DNA of 64,000 nt, taken from assembly GCA_963556255.1 (NCBI GenBank), contig OY744613.1, positions 44,960,291-45,024,290 on the forward strand, given 5' to 3'. A program made the position numbers and the translations under genes. This DNA comes from Allolobophora icterica. Lineage: Eukaryota; Annelida; Clitellata; Crassiclitellata; Lumbricidae. Positions 55,548-64,000 of the stretch are shown here, piece by piece. The notes under the pieces were generated by a model. That model had not been told where the DNA came from and made no database searches. It saw only the letters and a program-made list of their open reading frames with translations. How positions within the stretch are numbered: position 1 is the first letter of the stretch; each line of letters starts with the position of its first letter.

Positions 55548-57971
55548 TCAGAATAGGACAACATGCAAACTATCTGGCGGAGCATCACCATGGTTGTAAC
55601 AATGCTCCAGAAATTCTTTCTCTGTTTCAAACATTTCATCACAAATTCCACATCCAAAAGGTCTTGCTGTAAAAGAGTCCGAATCCTCAGCAGAGGTTAA
55701 TTTCTTTGAGGATAGTCCCTTGATATCCTGAGTCTCTTTTGACATAGATTTACTTCTTTCAGTATTGGGAGCTGGTAGAAACTTGTTCCTCGAGAGAACC
55801 TTGCTCCTTTCAGAACGACTAATATCGTTCTTTCTCTGAATATTGCTCCCATCGTCAATGTCCTCTCCTCTGGTGTGATGCCTTAGATGCTTGGTCAGAG
55901 AAAGTTTACTTTTAAATGGTGTTCGAGGTGACTGGCAAATGTACAGCTCTTCCGAAACATGTGATTTCCCGTGCAGATTCAGATGGCCCTTAGTTGTAAA
56001 CGACTTCTGGCATACAAGGCATACGTACGGCACTTCACCATTATGTGTCCTAATATGATTCTTCAGTATTACAGCATGTTTGAATGATTTATAACATACA
56101 CCACAGATGTATCGTTTTTCTCCAGTATGATTTCTCATGTGTTTATACAGGTTAGAACCACATGCAAAAGACTTCTGACACAATTCACATATGTATGGCT
56201 TCTCTCCAGTGTGGGTTCTCATGTGGCTATTCAGATTGGAACCCCATTTAAATGACTTCTGACATAAATGGCATTTGTATAGTTTTTCGCCAGTATGCAT
56301 TTTTTGATGAATCTTCAGAAAATTTGACTGAGTAAACGTTTTATGACATACCTGACATACGTACGGCTTTTCTCCAGTATGCACTCTAATGTGAGACTTT
56401 AGATGACAAGACTGTGAATACGATTTCTGACATAAATGGCATTTGTATGGTTTTTCTCCACTATGCACTCTATGGTGAGTCTTCAGATCACCTAACTGTG
56501 AAAATGCCTTCTGGCATATTTGGCATTTATACGGTCTTTCCCCTGTATGGGTTCTCATGTGCATTTTCAAAGAACAAGCATGAGCAAACAATTTCTGACA
56601 TAAATGGCATTTGTATGGCTTTTCTCCAGTATGGATTCTCATGTGGCTTTTCAAATGAGCAACTGATTTCTGACATAATCGGCATCTGTAGGTCTTTCCT
56701 CCAGCGTGGGTTCTCAAGTGATTTTTCAGCCAACTATTTTGAGCAAATGATTTCTGACATAAGTGGCATTTGTATGGCTTTTCTCCAGTATGAGTTCTCA
56801 TGTGCTTTTTCAGGCACATATTTTGAGCAAATGATTTCTGGCATAACTGGCATTTGTATGGCTTTTCTCCAGTATGAGTTCTCATGTGCTTTTTCAGGCA
56901 CATATTTACAGCAAATGATTTCTGACATAACTGGCATTTGTATGGCTTTTCTCCAGTATGGGTTCTCAAGTGACGCTTCAGATGGCCAGATTGTGTAAAT
57001 GATTGCTGGCATAAATGGCAATGAAATGGTTTTTCTCCAGTATGCATTCTCATGTGAGTCTTCAGCTTACCAGACTCTGAAAATGCCTTCTGACATATTT
57101 GGCATTTATGTGGTTTTTCACCTGTATGCGTTCTCATGTGGCTCTTCAAGGACCCAGTATAAGAACATGATATATGACATATCAGGCATTTGTATGGCTT
57201 TTCTCCAGTATGGGTTCTCATGTGTTTTTTCAAGGACCCAGCGTCAGCAAATGATTTCCGACATAACTGGCATTTGTATGGCTTTTCGCCAGTATGGGTT
57301 CTCATGTGAAGCTTCAGGTTACTACCATAAGAAAATGATTTTTGACATAACTGGCATTTGTATGGCTTTTCTCCAGTATGGGTTCTCATGTGATTTTTCA
57401 GCCAACTATTTTGAGCAAATGATTTCGGACATAGGTTGCATTTGTATGGCTTTTCTCCAGTATGGGTTCTCATGTGCTTTTTCAGCCGCAAATTTACAGA
57501 AAATGATTTCTGACATAACTGGCATTTGTATGGCTTTTCTCCAGTATGGGTTCTCATGTGGTTTTTCAAGGATGCAGCTTCAGCAACTGATTTATGGCAT
57601 AACTGGCATTTGTATGGCTTTTCTCCAGTATGGATTCTCATGTGACGCTTCAGATGACCAGCTTGTGTAAATGATTGCTGGCATAAATGGCAATGAAATG
57701 GTTTTTCTCCAGTATGTATTCTCATGTGAATCTTCAGCTTACTAGACTTTGAAAATGCCTTCTGACATATCTGGCATTTATGTGGCTTTTCACCTGTATG
57801 CGTTCTCATGTGGCTCTTCAAGTACCCAGTATAAGAAAATGATTTCTGACATATCTGGCATTTGTATGGCTTTTCGCCAGTATGAATTCTCAAGTGACGC
57901 TTGAGATGGCCAGATTGTGCAAATGATTGCTGGCATAAATGGCAATCAAATGGCTTTTCTCTGGTATACAT
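55548..57971 (-). CDS. C2H2 zinc-finger protein, unit E (807 aa, 24 fingers plus tail finger)
   Basis: Intact minus frame from ATG 57969-57971 ([13 protein letters not shown]) to the stop at 55548. Twenty-four fingers, one short ([14 protein letters not shown]). One linker has decayed to HAGGKTYRC. The CQSPRTPF segment, hydrophilic linker and terminal CGICDEMF...HCYNH finger follow. Finger order parallels unit B closely (NMCLKK, QNSWLKN, VAHLKS, HACSLKM, QLGDLKT), so B and E derive from a similar long ancestor. The conserved upstream block is much closer (58735) because the spacer is deleted, and the TATA/donor part is lost, so expression may differ. Presumed nuclear DNA-binding protein. Confidence 0.88.
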   Translation of the reverse strand: MYTREKPFDCHLCQQSFAQSGHLKRHLRIHTGEKPYKCQICQKSFSYTGYLKSHMRTHTGEKPHKCQICQKAFSKSSKLKIHMRIHTGEKPFHCHLCQQSFTQAGHLKRHMRIHTGEKPYKCQLCHKSVAEAASLKNHMRTHTGEKPYKCQLCQKSFSVNLRLKKHMRTHTGEKPYKCNLCPKSFAQNSWLKNHMRTHTGEKPYKCQLCQKSFSYGSNLKLHMRTHTGEKPYKCQLCRKSFADAGSLKKHMRTHTGEKPYKCLICHISCSYTGSLKSHMRTHTGEKPHKCQICQKAFSESGKLKTHMRMHTGEKPFHCHLCQQSFTQSGHLKRHLRTHTGEKPYKCQLCQKSFAVNMCLKKHMRTHTGEKPYKCQLCQKSFAQNMCLKKHMRTHTGEKPYKCHLCQKSFAQNSWLKNHLRTHAGGKTYRCRLCQKSVAHLKSHMRIHTGEKPYKCHLCQKLFAHACSLKMHMRTHTGERPYKCQICQKAFSQLGDLKTHHRVHSGEKPYKCHLCQKSYSQSCHLKSHIRVHTGEKPYVCQVCHKTFTQSNFLKIHQKMHTGEKLYKCHLCQKSFKWGSNLNSHMRTHTGEKPYICELCQKSFACGSNLYKHMRNHTGEKRYICGVCYKSFKHAVILKNHIRTHNGEVPYVCLVCQKSFTTKGHLNLHGKSHVSEELYICQSPRTPFKSKLSLTKHLRHHTRGEDIDDGSNIQRKNDISRSERSKVLSRNKFLPAPNTERSKSMSKETQDIKGLSSKKLTSAEDSDSFTARPFGCGICDEMFETEKEFLEHCYNHGDAPPDSLHVVLF

Positions 57972-58508
57972 TCTAATGAAAGTTGACCATGTTGCAGATG
58001 TTAACTGATATAATAAGTACTTTTAGTGCTTTTGTCTATGATGCCTCATCACAACATTGCATTGAGCAAATTACTTTTGACATAAATGGAACCAGTAGTT
58101 TTTCTCGTGTTAAATGCAAATTGGAATTTCTGCAGATCACTCCAGTAGTTTCAGTTATGTAAATGGTCTGTTCAAATGCTTTCTGATCTGAAATTATATG
58201 TTGACAAGCATATTTTCAATTTAATTAAACCAGGTTAGTAAGTTTTGAGGAGTAAGATAGACGAAAGGTCTTCATTTAAGCAATCTATTCAGTTTTGTTT
58301 AGATAACAAAGAAATGCTGGCTGGTTTTTCTATATTCCTGCTTGCATTGTTTTGCTCAGCTTAATGTCCTGATTTAACTTAATGTTTGCTTCTTTCAACT
58401 CAGTTCCGACTTTTCCCGACTTGCTTGCACGTCTTAACCAATAAATGAAATATAAAAATAAACTTGTATAAGAGCAACTGAGTTCTTACATAAGTGACAC
58501 TTGTTTGA
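57972..58508. other. Condensed upstream spacer, unit E
   Basis: Patchwork of short pieces of the unit spacer joined by deletions (for example near 58205, 58340 and 58390). No gene. Confidence 0.5.
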
Positions 58509-58558
58509 TCTATCTATCTATCTATCTATCTATGTATCTATCTATGTATCTATCTATG

Positions 58559-58646
<88 letters not shown>

Positions 58647-58655
58647 ATCTATCTA
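58509..58655 (+). repeat. (TATC)n microsatellite
   Basis: About 35 tetranucleotide units with a few GTATC variants. It interrupts a sequence (TTGATC.../GATCTTCTTATAGGA) that is continuous in unit B near 23160. Confidence 0.95.
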
Positions 58656-58734
58656 AAAAAAGATGATCTTCTTATAGGAGAAATTTACCGTGCCGAGTTC
58701 TATCCACGTGTCATGATGTTCATCAGGTTAAGGG

Positions 58735-59370
58735 ATGGCTACAAAGACAAACGCCGACATCAATAGGACATCCGACTATTACTGCACCAAAACAGTCATA
58801 CGCCACCGTGTACTGACGTAAGTTTTCTGTAGAGATAGTTTATGCCACTATAAATACAAATTATTTCTACATGAATGTGCAAATTCATACCATTTTAGCA
58901 TTTGTAGACGAATTATGCCCACGGGCGCATTTTTGCCTTCGAATACACAAAATGGCGAGCGATTGTAAATCTGCTTAATTGAAACTAAACGTTTAGATTT
59001 CTATACTAGTTTGTTCTGCCATCTGGCGAATACATTAAGCGTAAAAATAATGCACTGCAGACAACGCGATAACATTTCAACCAAAAAGATGAGAAAGATT
59101 TCGACCAATTTGTGTAACATCAAAATATTAAGGTTTAGATGAATTGAATCAGAAGAGTAGTCCTCGGTAGGCCTATTTAATGGGTTGTTCCGAATGTCGC
59201 CAAATTTTTATCTGGCGATACGTGGCACCGAAATAGTCAAACGCGCCTATTCCCGAAGTCTGCAAACGTATCCACAGATTTTTCTGCACATTTTCAAATA
59301 TTCTATAAAATTAAGTGCAAACGACCCATCTCCCATATTGACACATGCGTGACTCCAACAATTCTTGTAA
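58735..59370 (-). promoter_or_regulatory. Conserved upstream block remnant, unit E; end of array
   Basis: Matches 5330-5980 of unit A (CAGTCATACGCCACCGTG, ACACAAAATGGCGAGC), without the TATA/donor portion. Similarity to the units ends at AACAATTCTTGTAA near 59370, the right border of the duplicated array. Confidence 0.35.
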
Positions 59371-59439
59371 ACCTTCCCAGGACGGAAAGATTTTAAGATA
59401 CACGGAGGACGAAGTGGTGTAATTTTTTAACCCAAAACA

Positions 59440-60145
59440 ATGTGTAATATCTCAGCTCACAGGTAAGCTACGATGACAAATGAAGTAACATTTCCAAGTT
59501 CAAGGAATCGATTTATCTTAGTCGCAATAGTGTGGGAATACCATTGTCGAAGATGGCGGCCAATATGGCCGCGAAAACACAAAAAATGTATATCTCAGCA
59601 CGTAGGTAAGATACAATGACAAATGAAGTGTCCAATGTAACATTTTGAAGATCAAGAATTCGATTTATCATAGTGGCAATAGTGTGCGAATACTATTGTT
59701 CAAGATGGCGGCCACTATGGCCGCCAAAACATAACAATATTTATGTCTCAGCTCATAGGTAAGCTACAATTGCAAATAAAGTGTCAATTGTAACATATTC
59801 AAGATTCAGGAATCTATTTATCATAGACTGGCAATAGCATAGGAATACTACCTTCCAAGATGGCAGCCAATATGGCCGCGAAAACACAAAAATATGTATA
59901 TCTCAGCACAGAGGTAGGCTACAATGACAGATGAGGCATCAATTGTAACATTTATAAGGTCAAGGAATCAAATCATCGTAGTGGCAATCGTGTGGGAATA
60001 CTAATTTTCAAGATGGCGGCCAACATGGCCGCCAAAACAAAGATATGTATATCTCAGCTTGTAGGTAAGCTCCAGTAACAAATGATGTCAATTGTAACAT
60101 TTCCAAGATCAAGGAATCGACTTATCGCGGTGGCAATAGTGACCG
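59440..60145 (+). repeat. ~150-bp satellite, 4-5 copies, AAGATGGCGGCC core
   Basis: Units start near 59449, 59590, 59743, 59898 and 60050 with ATCTCAGC...AGGTAAGCTAC and end with an imperfect palindrome AAGATGGCGGCCAATATGGC. Copies differ by roughly 10-20 percent by eye. Confidence 0.85.
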
Positions 60146-60615
<470 letters not shown>

Positions 60616-60697
60616 TCTAGCGAACTCGGTGCAAAAGCATCACTTGAAGAAATTCAGTCTTCAGTTAGTCACAGGATAGTTACCTCTCCCGCACATT

Positions 60698-61045
60698 AAT
60701 ATCTTTATGCATGGTAAAATTTGACCATTACCAATTAATGGTAAATAGGTTTATTCAAATAGGTTTAGAACAGTGATAACTCTCTGAAGTGACCACGTAC
60801 TGTACGTTGCAGAAAGTCATTTTTAACACAAGCACGTTAAACTTCATGCCTATGTCACAATAGGTTTATGCATGGTAAGTCATGGTAATATCCTTATGCA
60901 TGGCAACATTTGACCCTTACCAATTAAATTTACCTTAATTGAAATAGGTTTAAAACAGTGATAACTGTCCAGAAGTAACTATTGTACGTTGCAAAAAGTC
61001 ACTTCTAACACAAGCAACTTAAACTTCATGCCTGTGTCACATGTG
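60698..61045 (+). repeat. 188-bp tandem duplication
   Basis: Two imperfect copies, each starting AATATC(T/C)TTATGCATGG, with ACAGTGATAACT and TGTACGTTGCA in the middle and AAACTTCATGCCT near the end (first copy from 60700, second from 60888). No coding potential. Confidence 0.8.
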
Positions 61046-61845
61046 GCATTTATAAGCATTGAGAACAATAATTGCTTAATTGCAATGTAATTTTTAACAC
61101 AAAGAAGAAATTATAAATTCTGCACTCATTGCACTTGTTGAAAGAAGATCCAAGTTGCATGAAACCCACATTTTTTTATCAACAATATAACCGAGAAATG
61201 TCTTGTCTGAAAAGTATTTGAATAATTAAACAGTCAACATGCCATCGCTTGAAAGTCTGGACAGCTCAGCTACACTTTAAGCAGGTTTACGGATCCACCA
61301 GTTCCTGTAAGAAACATTTAATGATTTAACACAGTTTTGAATTTTTTGCATTTAAAATTATTAGTAATTCTTGTCTGCATGCTTTAAATTGGATGCTGTT
61401 CTAATTAATCCAAACAATACTTACAACAATAAATTGAAAACATTCTGAAATAATTCCTAATGATAAATGCCTATTTAGGCACCCATTTCAAACAGTTGTC
61501 TTTGTAAAACATTTAAATGTATGTGTGAATGTATGCATGTTTTATATAGGCCTATGTATGTATCCATGCATGTATGATTATATTCATTTAGAGGGGTTTC
61601 TTGTAGGTAGGCAGCTCTTCTAAATAGTCTGAAATTTGATATTAAAGTCAATCTAACTCATCTAACAGGGACCAACTGAAGATGAGCTGTAAAGTTTCAT
61701 TGGTTCCATTCGATAATTCACAGTAACAGACTGTTTTTGTAACCTGGACTAATTAAGTCCCAGCGGTAGTAAATTCCACACCTGTGAAGTTATAACTTCT
61801 CCTACATAGTAATATTACAACAGCAACAAATTAATTAATTAATTT
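61046..61845. other. No gene seen; possible poly(A) signal at right edge
   Basis: AT-rich. On the minus strand AATAAA motifs lie near 61846-61853, about 65 nt past the stop of the racemase-like exon. Confidence 0.4.
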
Positions 61846-61915
61846 ATTTATTCCGCTGAGGTACAATAATTGTTCCTAAAGTGTTATCTGCAATATTATT
61901 ATTCTATTAGTACAT

Positions 61916-62164
61916 CTAGATCATTGTTGCGTTAACCTCATGAGGCCGTGTCTGTAATGCTAATACTACCTTGAGGTCAATGACGCCGAAGCTTTCTCTA
62001 AACTTCTTTGAAACTCCAGCCAGCATCGCGGTCGTTCCAAGAACGATAATTTGGGCCCCACATTCGGAGTTTTCTTTTATCTTCCTTGCGATCGTTTGTT
62101 CCGCGTAACTGGCAGCATCTTCCAATCCAATAAGAAGGATGATGCTTGGATTACAGCAAACAGC
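61916..62164 (-). CDS. Terminal exon, Asp/Glu/hydantoin racemase-like gene
   Basis: The minus strand begins after a strong acceptor (pyrimidine tract ...TGTCTTTGTCTTAG at 62165-62178) and reads AVCCNPSIILLIGLEDAA, EQTIARKIKENSECGA, QIIVLGTTAMLAGVSKKF and FGVIDLKVVLALQ to a stop at 61916-61918. The pattern G-A-x-I-I-V-L-G-x-T-A-M followed by a short helix, (F/L)GV and ID matches the last catalytic strand of the Asp/Glu/hydantoin racemase fold. The residue that is normally the catalytic Cys (LGC-T/A) is Thr here (LGTT), so it may be a non-racemising relative. Phase 0 at its 5' end matches the exon at 62853. Upstream exons are outside the recognisable part. Family assignment is by eye. Confidence 0.45.
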   Translation of the reverse strand, partial: AVCCNPSIILLIGLEDAASYAEQTIARKIKENSECGAQIIVLGTTAMLAGVSKKFRESFGVIDLKVVLALQTRPHEVNATMI

Positions 62165-62852
62165 CTAAGACAAAGACAGAACATTTTGATGCCATTCACA
62201 GACTGTGCGATAAATTCATATCCATGTACATACAATAGGCCTACATATATATCCATTTGTCAGAAATAACTGAAAACATTCTTGGCATTCCCTTGCCATG
62301 GAACTTTCTATATAGTCTAACGTAATAACTTCTACAGCGCCGTTATCAAACTTTGGAAAGACATCGTTAGGTGAAATCACAATCGAGAATCATAATCCAA
62401 ACGGACAGAAGTTTTACTCCCGTGATTGAGTTTTTTTTCTGAAGTAAAAGTCTAACTCCATCACACAACAAAGAACACACGAAAACACGAAATTTCAACA
62501 AAGCTAACACATCACTTTATTGGTCCAAGTAGGCCTATAAGTTAAAAAGAAAATACAAGGCTTTCAACCAATACTAGCTATAATGCTATAACATGTAGCA
62601 AAAGCATATGTAGATTATGTATACTTAAGTAAATTAGGCCTAAATGCTGATCCAGTTAGACGCCCAAGAATTTAACATTAGTCGCTTGAGGAATATCAAT
62701 AGAGTCAATGATTACCTTATCTAATAAAGCTAACCAAATATAAGTAGCCACCGTTATAAACAGTGTTTGGTACTCAATTAGCTAATTTATACTTTGATCG
62801 AAAATTAGATATTACCTAAATACTTGAAATTCGTAAAATTTGGATAACATAC

Positions 62853-62968
62853 CCGCCTGAAAGTATCGTCGAATTTAGATGGTGACAAGTCGAGGAGATC
62901 TCGAGTAAACACAAAGGCAATATCCTTGCAGTGAAGCTTCAGGTACTTCGCAACGCGTAGTCCAAGAC
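62853..62968 (-). CDS. Internal exon of the same racemase-like gene
   Basis: Minus strand: acceptor ...ATCTTGTAG at 62969-62977, 116-nt exon reading LGLRVAKYLKLHCKDIAFVF and TRDLLDLSPSKFDDTFRR, donor CGG/GTATGT at 62847-62852. It enters in phase 1 and leaves in phase 0, compatible with the exon at 62164 across a ~690-bp intron. I see no further exon to its right within the window. Splice-site quality and balanced composition are the main evidence; the link to the other exon is inferred. Confidence 0.4.
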
Positions 62969-62977
62969 CTACAAGAT

Positions 62978-63575
62978 TACAAAATACGCTAACATTATCA
63001 TGCTCTTCTGAGGCACATGGGCGTCCGGTGGAGTTTTTTAGGGGTGGGCAAAATTTTTGTAGGGGGCTAAATTTATGTAGGAGGAGCAAAATGACGTTTT
63101 TGCATAGAATAAGTAATGGTCAAAGCTTAGAAATAATTGTTTATTTTTGCATCACTTAAGGATCATAAATACCTCGGGTAAAAATAATAATGATAATAAA
63201 TAATGATAATAATAAAGTCCCTGAGTCCCTTGAAGTCCCTGAGGGATCATGTATGCCTCGGGGCACAAAAAATAAAAAAATAATAATAGGGCCCCTAATT
63301 ATTATTCAGGAACTTAGACATTAATTAAAAAGAGCGAAATAACGTCTGCAACTGCACCTATTCATCAAAGTTTAAAGCGGAAAATGTAATGCAGAATGCC
63401 ATGACATTGAACCGTTTGACTGTCAGAGCCAGGCGCTGAAAGAGTGAGCTTCTCCAGACATTGTACCGAGGCTCTGCACATGGTCGAGCTGAAGGCTGCT
63501 GGCCCTCATCGATCACCAGGTCTATGGTTTCGAAATTATAATATTACTAGCTGGATTACCCGGCGTTGCCCGGGG
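62978..63575. other. No gene seen
   Basis: Unique-looking sequence with AATAATGATAATAA repeats (63185-63215) and a duplicated GTCCCTGAG motif (63217-63244). The sequence AGCTGGATTACCCGGCGTTG at 63549-63568 looks like the start of an interspersed element, which I cannot name. Confidence 0.35.
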
Positions 63576-63577
63576 TT

Positions 63578-63672
63578 ATAAGTTTACCACCACCACCACC
63601 GCTACCGCCACCGCCGCCGCCGCCGCCGCCACCACCACCAACACCACCACCACCACCACCACCACCACCACC

Positions 63673-63719
<47 letters not shown>

Positions 63720-63722
63720 CGA
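63578..63722 (+). repeat. (CCA)n/(CCG)n/(AAC)n microsatellite
   Basis: Triplet repeats giving poly-Pro and poly-Thr frames. Not a gene. Confidence 0.95.
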
Positions 63723-63737
63723 CTGCTTGGCAATCTT

Positions 63738-64000
63738 GGCAGTCGCCCTCTGGCGGCGACTGCTTCGCAGTCTTGGAGGCCCTTGTGGCGTCTGGCGACC
63801 TGTGGCGGAGACTGCTTTGCAGTCTTGTAGACGCCTTCTGGCGTCTAGCGACCTCTGCCGTGGAGTGACTGCTTCGCAGTCGCCCTCTGGCGGCGACTGC
63901 TTCGCAGTCTTGGAGGCCCTTGTGGCGTGTGGCGACCTCTGGCGGAGACTGCTTCGCAGTCTTGTAGACGCCTTCTGGCGTACAGCGGAGACCGCTTCGC
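63738..64000 (+). repeat. GC-rich 137-bp tandem repeat with hairpins
   Basis: Copies start at CGCCCTCTGGCGGCGACTGC (63744 and 63881), running off the window. Each contains two or more perfect hairpins of the type GACTGCTTCGCAGTC (8-bp stem when flanked by GC) and CGCC...GGCG pairs. Its GC content is far above the rest of the window. Confidence 0.85.

Noticed and set aside
63566..63868. Poly-Pro/poly-Thr ORF
   Set aside because: Triplet microsatellite running into a GC-rich satellite; no protein evidence.
63738..64000. CRISPR-like repeat with hairpins
   Set aside because: Repeats are long, contiguous and without unique equal-length spacers; the genome is eukaryotic.

Overview
This is eukaryotic DNA from an AT-rich, repeat-dense animal genome. 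No bacterial or viral gene layout is present. Intronless poly-C2H2 zinc-finger genes, APE-type LINEs (one with a 2A-like peptide), tRNA-derived SINEs, MITEs and many microsatellites fit a marine invertebrate. An echinoderm-like deuterostome is my best guess, at low confidence and from general texture only.

The core is a tandem array of a roughly 9-10 kb segmental duplication. Each unit carries one long C2H2 zinc-finger (ZNF) ORF on the minus strand, then several kb of shared upstream sequence. Five units are visible: A (ORF 1-1849, cut by the window edge), B (19889-22522), C (30235-32177, one frameshift), D (46419-47843, intact) and E (55548-57971, intact). A sixth, diverged paralog (10333-12114, one nonsense codon) and a two-to-three-finger scrap (17400-17760) lie between A and B. 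Where the C-terminus is visible, every paralog ends in the same atypical C2H2 finger (CGICDE...H-x3-H). All finger arrays lack a recognisable KRAB, BTB or SCAN domain.

The repeated spacers act as aligned controls: comparing units shows what was inserted into which copy. Insertions found this way are: a 1.28 kb transposon with about 80-bp inverted repeats and a 10-bp target duplication, carrying a CG-1-like plus PHD-finger gene (35864-37140); a head-to-head LINE pair (41136-46406), one member 5'-inverted and the other carrying a 2A-like motif and itself interrupted by a 758-bp MITE; two 5'-truncated LINEs (48449-49776, 52872-53512); a SINE (40846-41102); and three MITEs with 8-bp target duplications (18784-18927, 28522-28722, 29126-29421, the last shared by later units).

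The same alignment exposes the most unusual signal. At many sites one unit has a plain TA and another has TAGGCCTA or a close variant (TAGGCTA, TAGGCCCTA, TAGGGCCTA, TAGGCCCCTA). These look like repeated micro-insertions, or excision footprints, at TA dinucleotides.

The array ends near 59370. To its right are a ~150-bp satellite, a long TC microsatellite, a 188-bp tandem duplication, two exons of a minus-strand gene resembling Asp/Glu/hydantoin racemases (61916-62968), and a GC-rich array of hairpin-forming 137-bp repeats at the window edge. The array appears to be a fast-evolving, lineage-specific ZNF cluster decaying and renewing under heavy transposon traffic.
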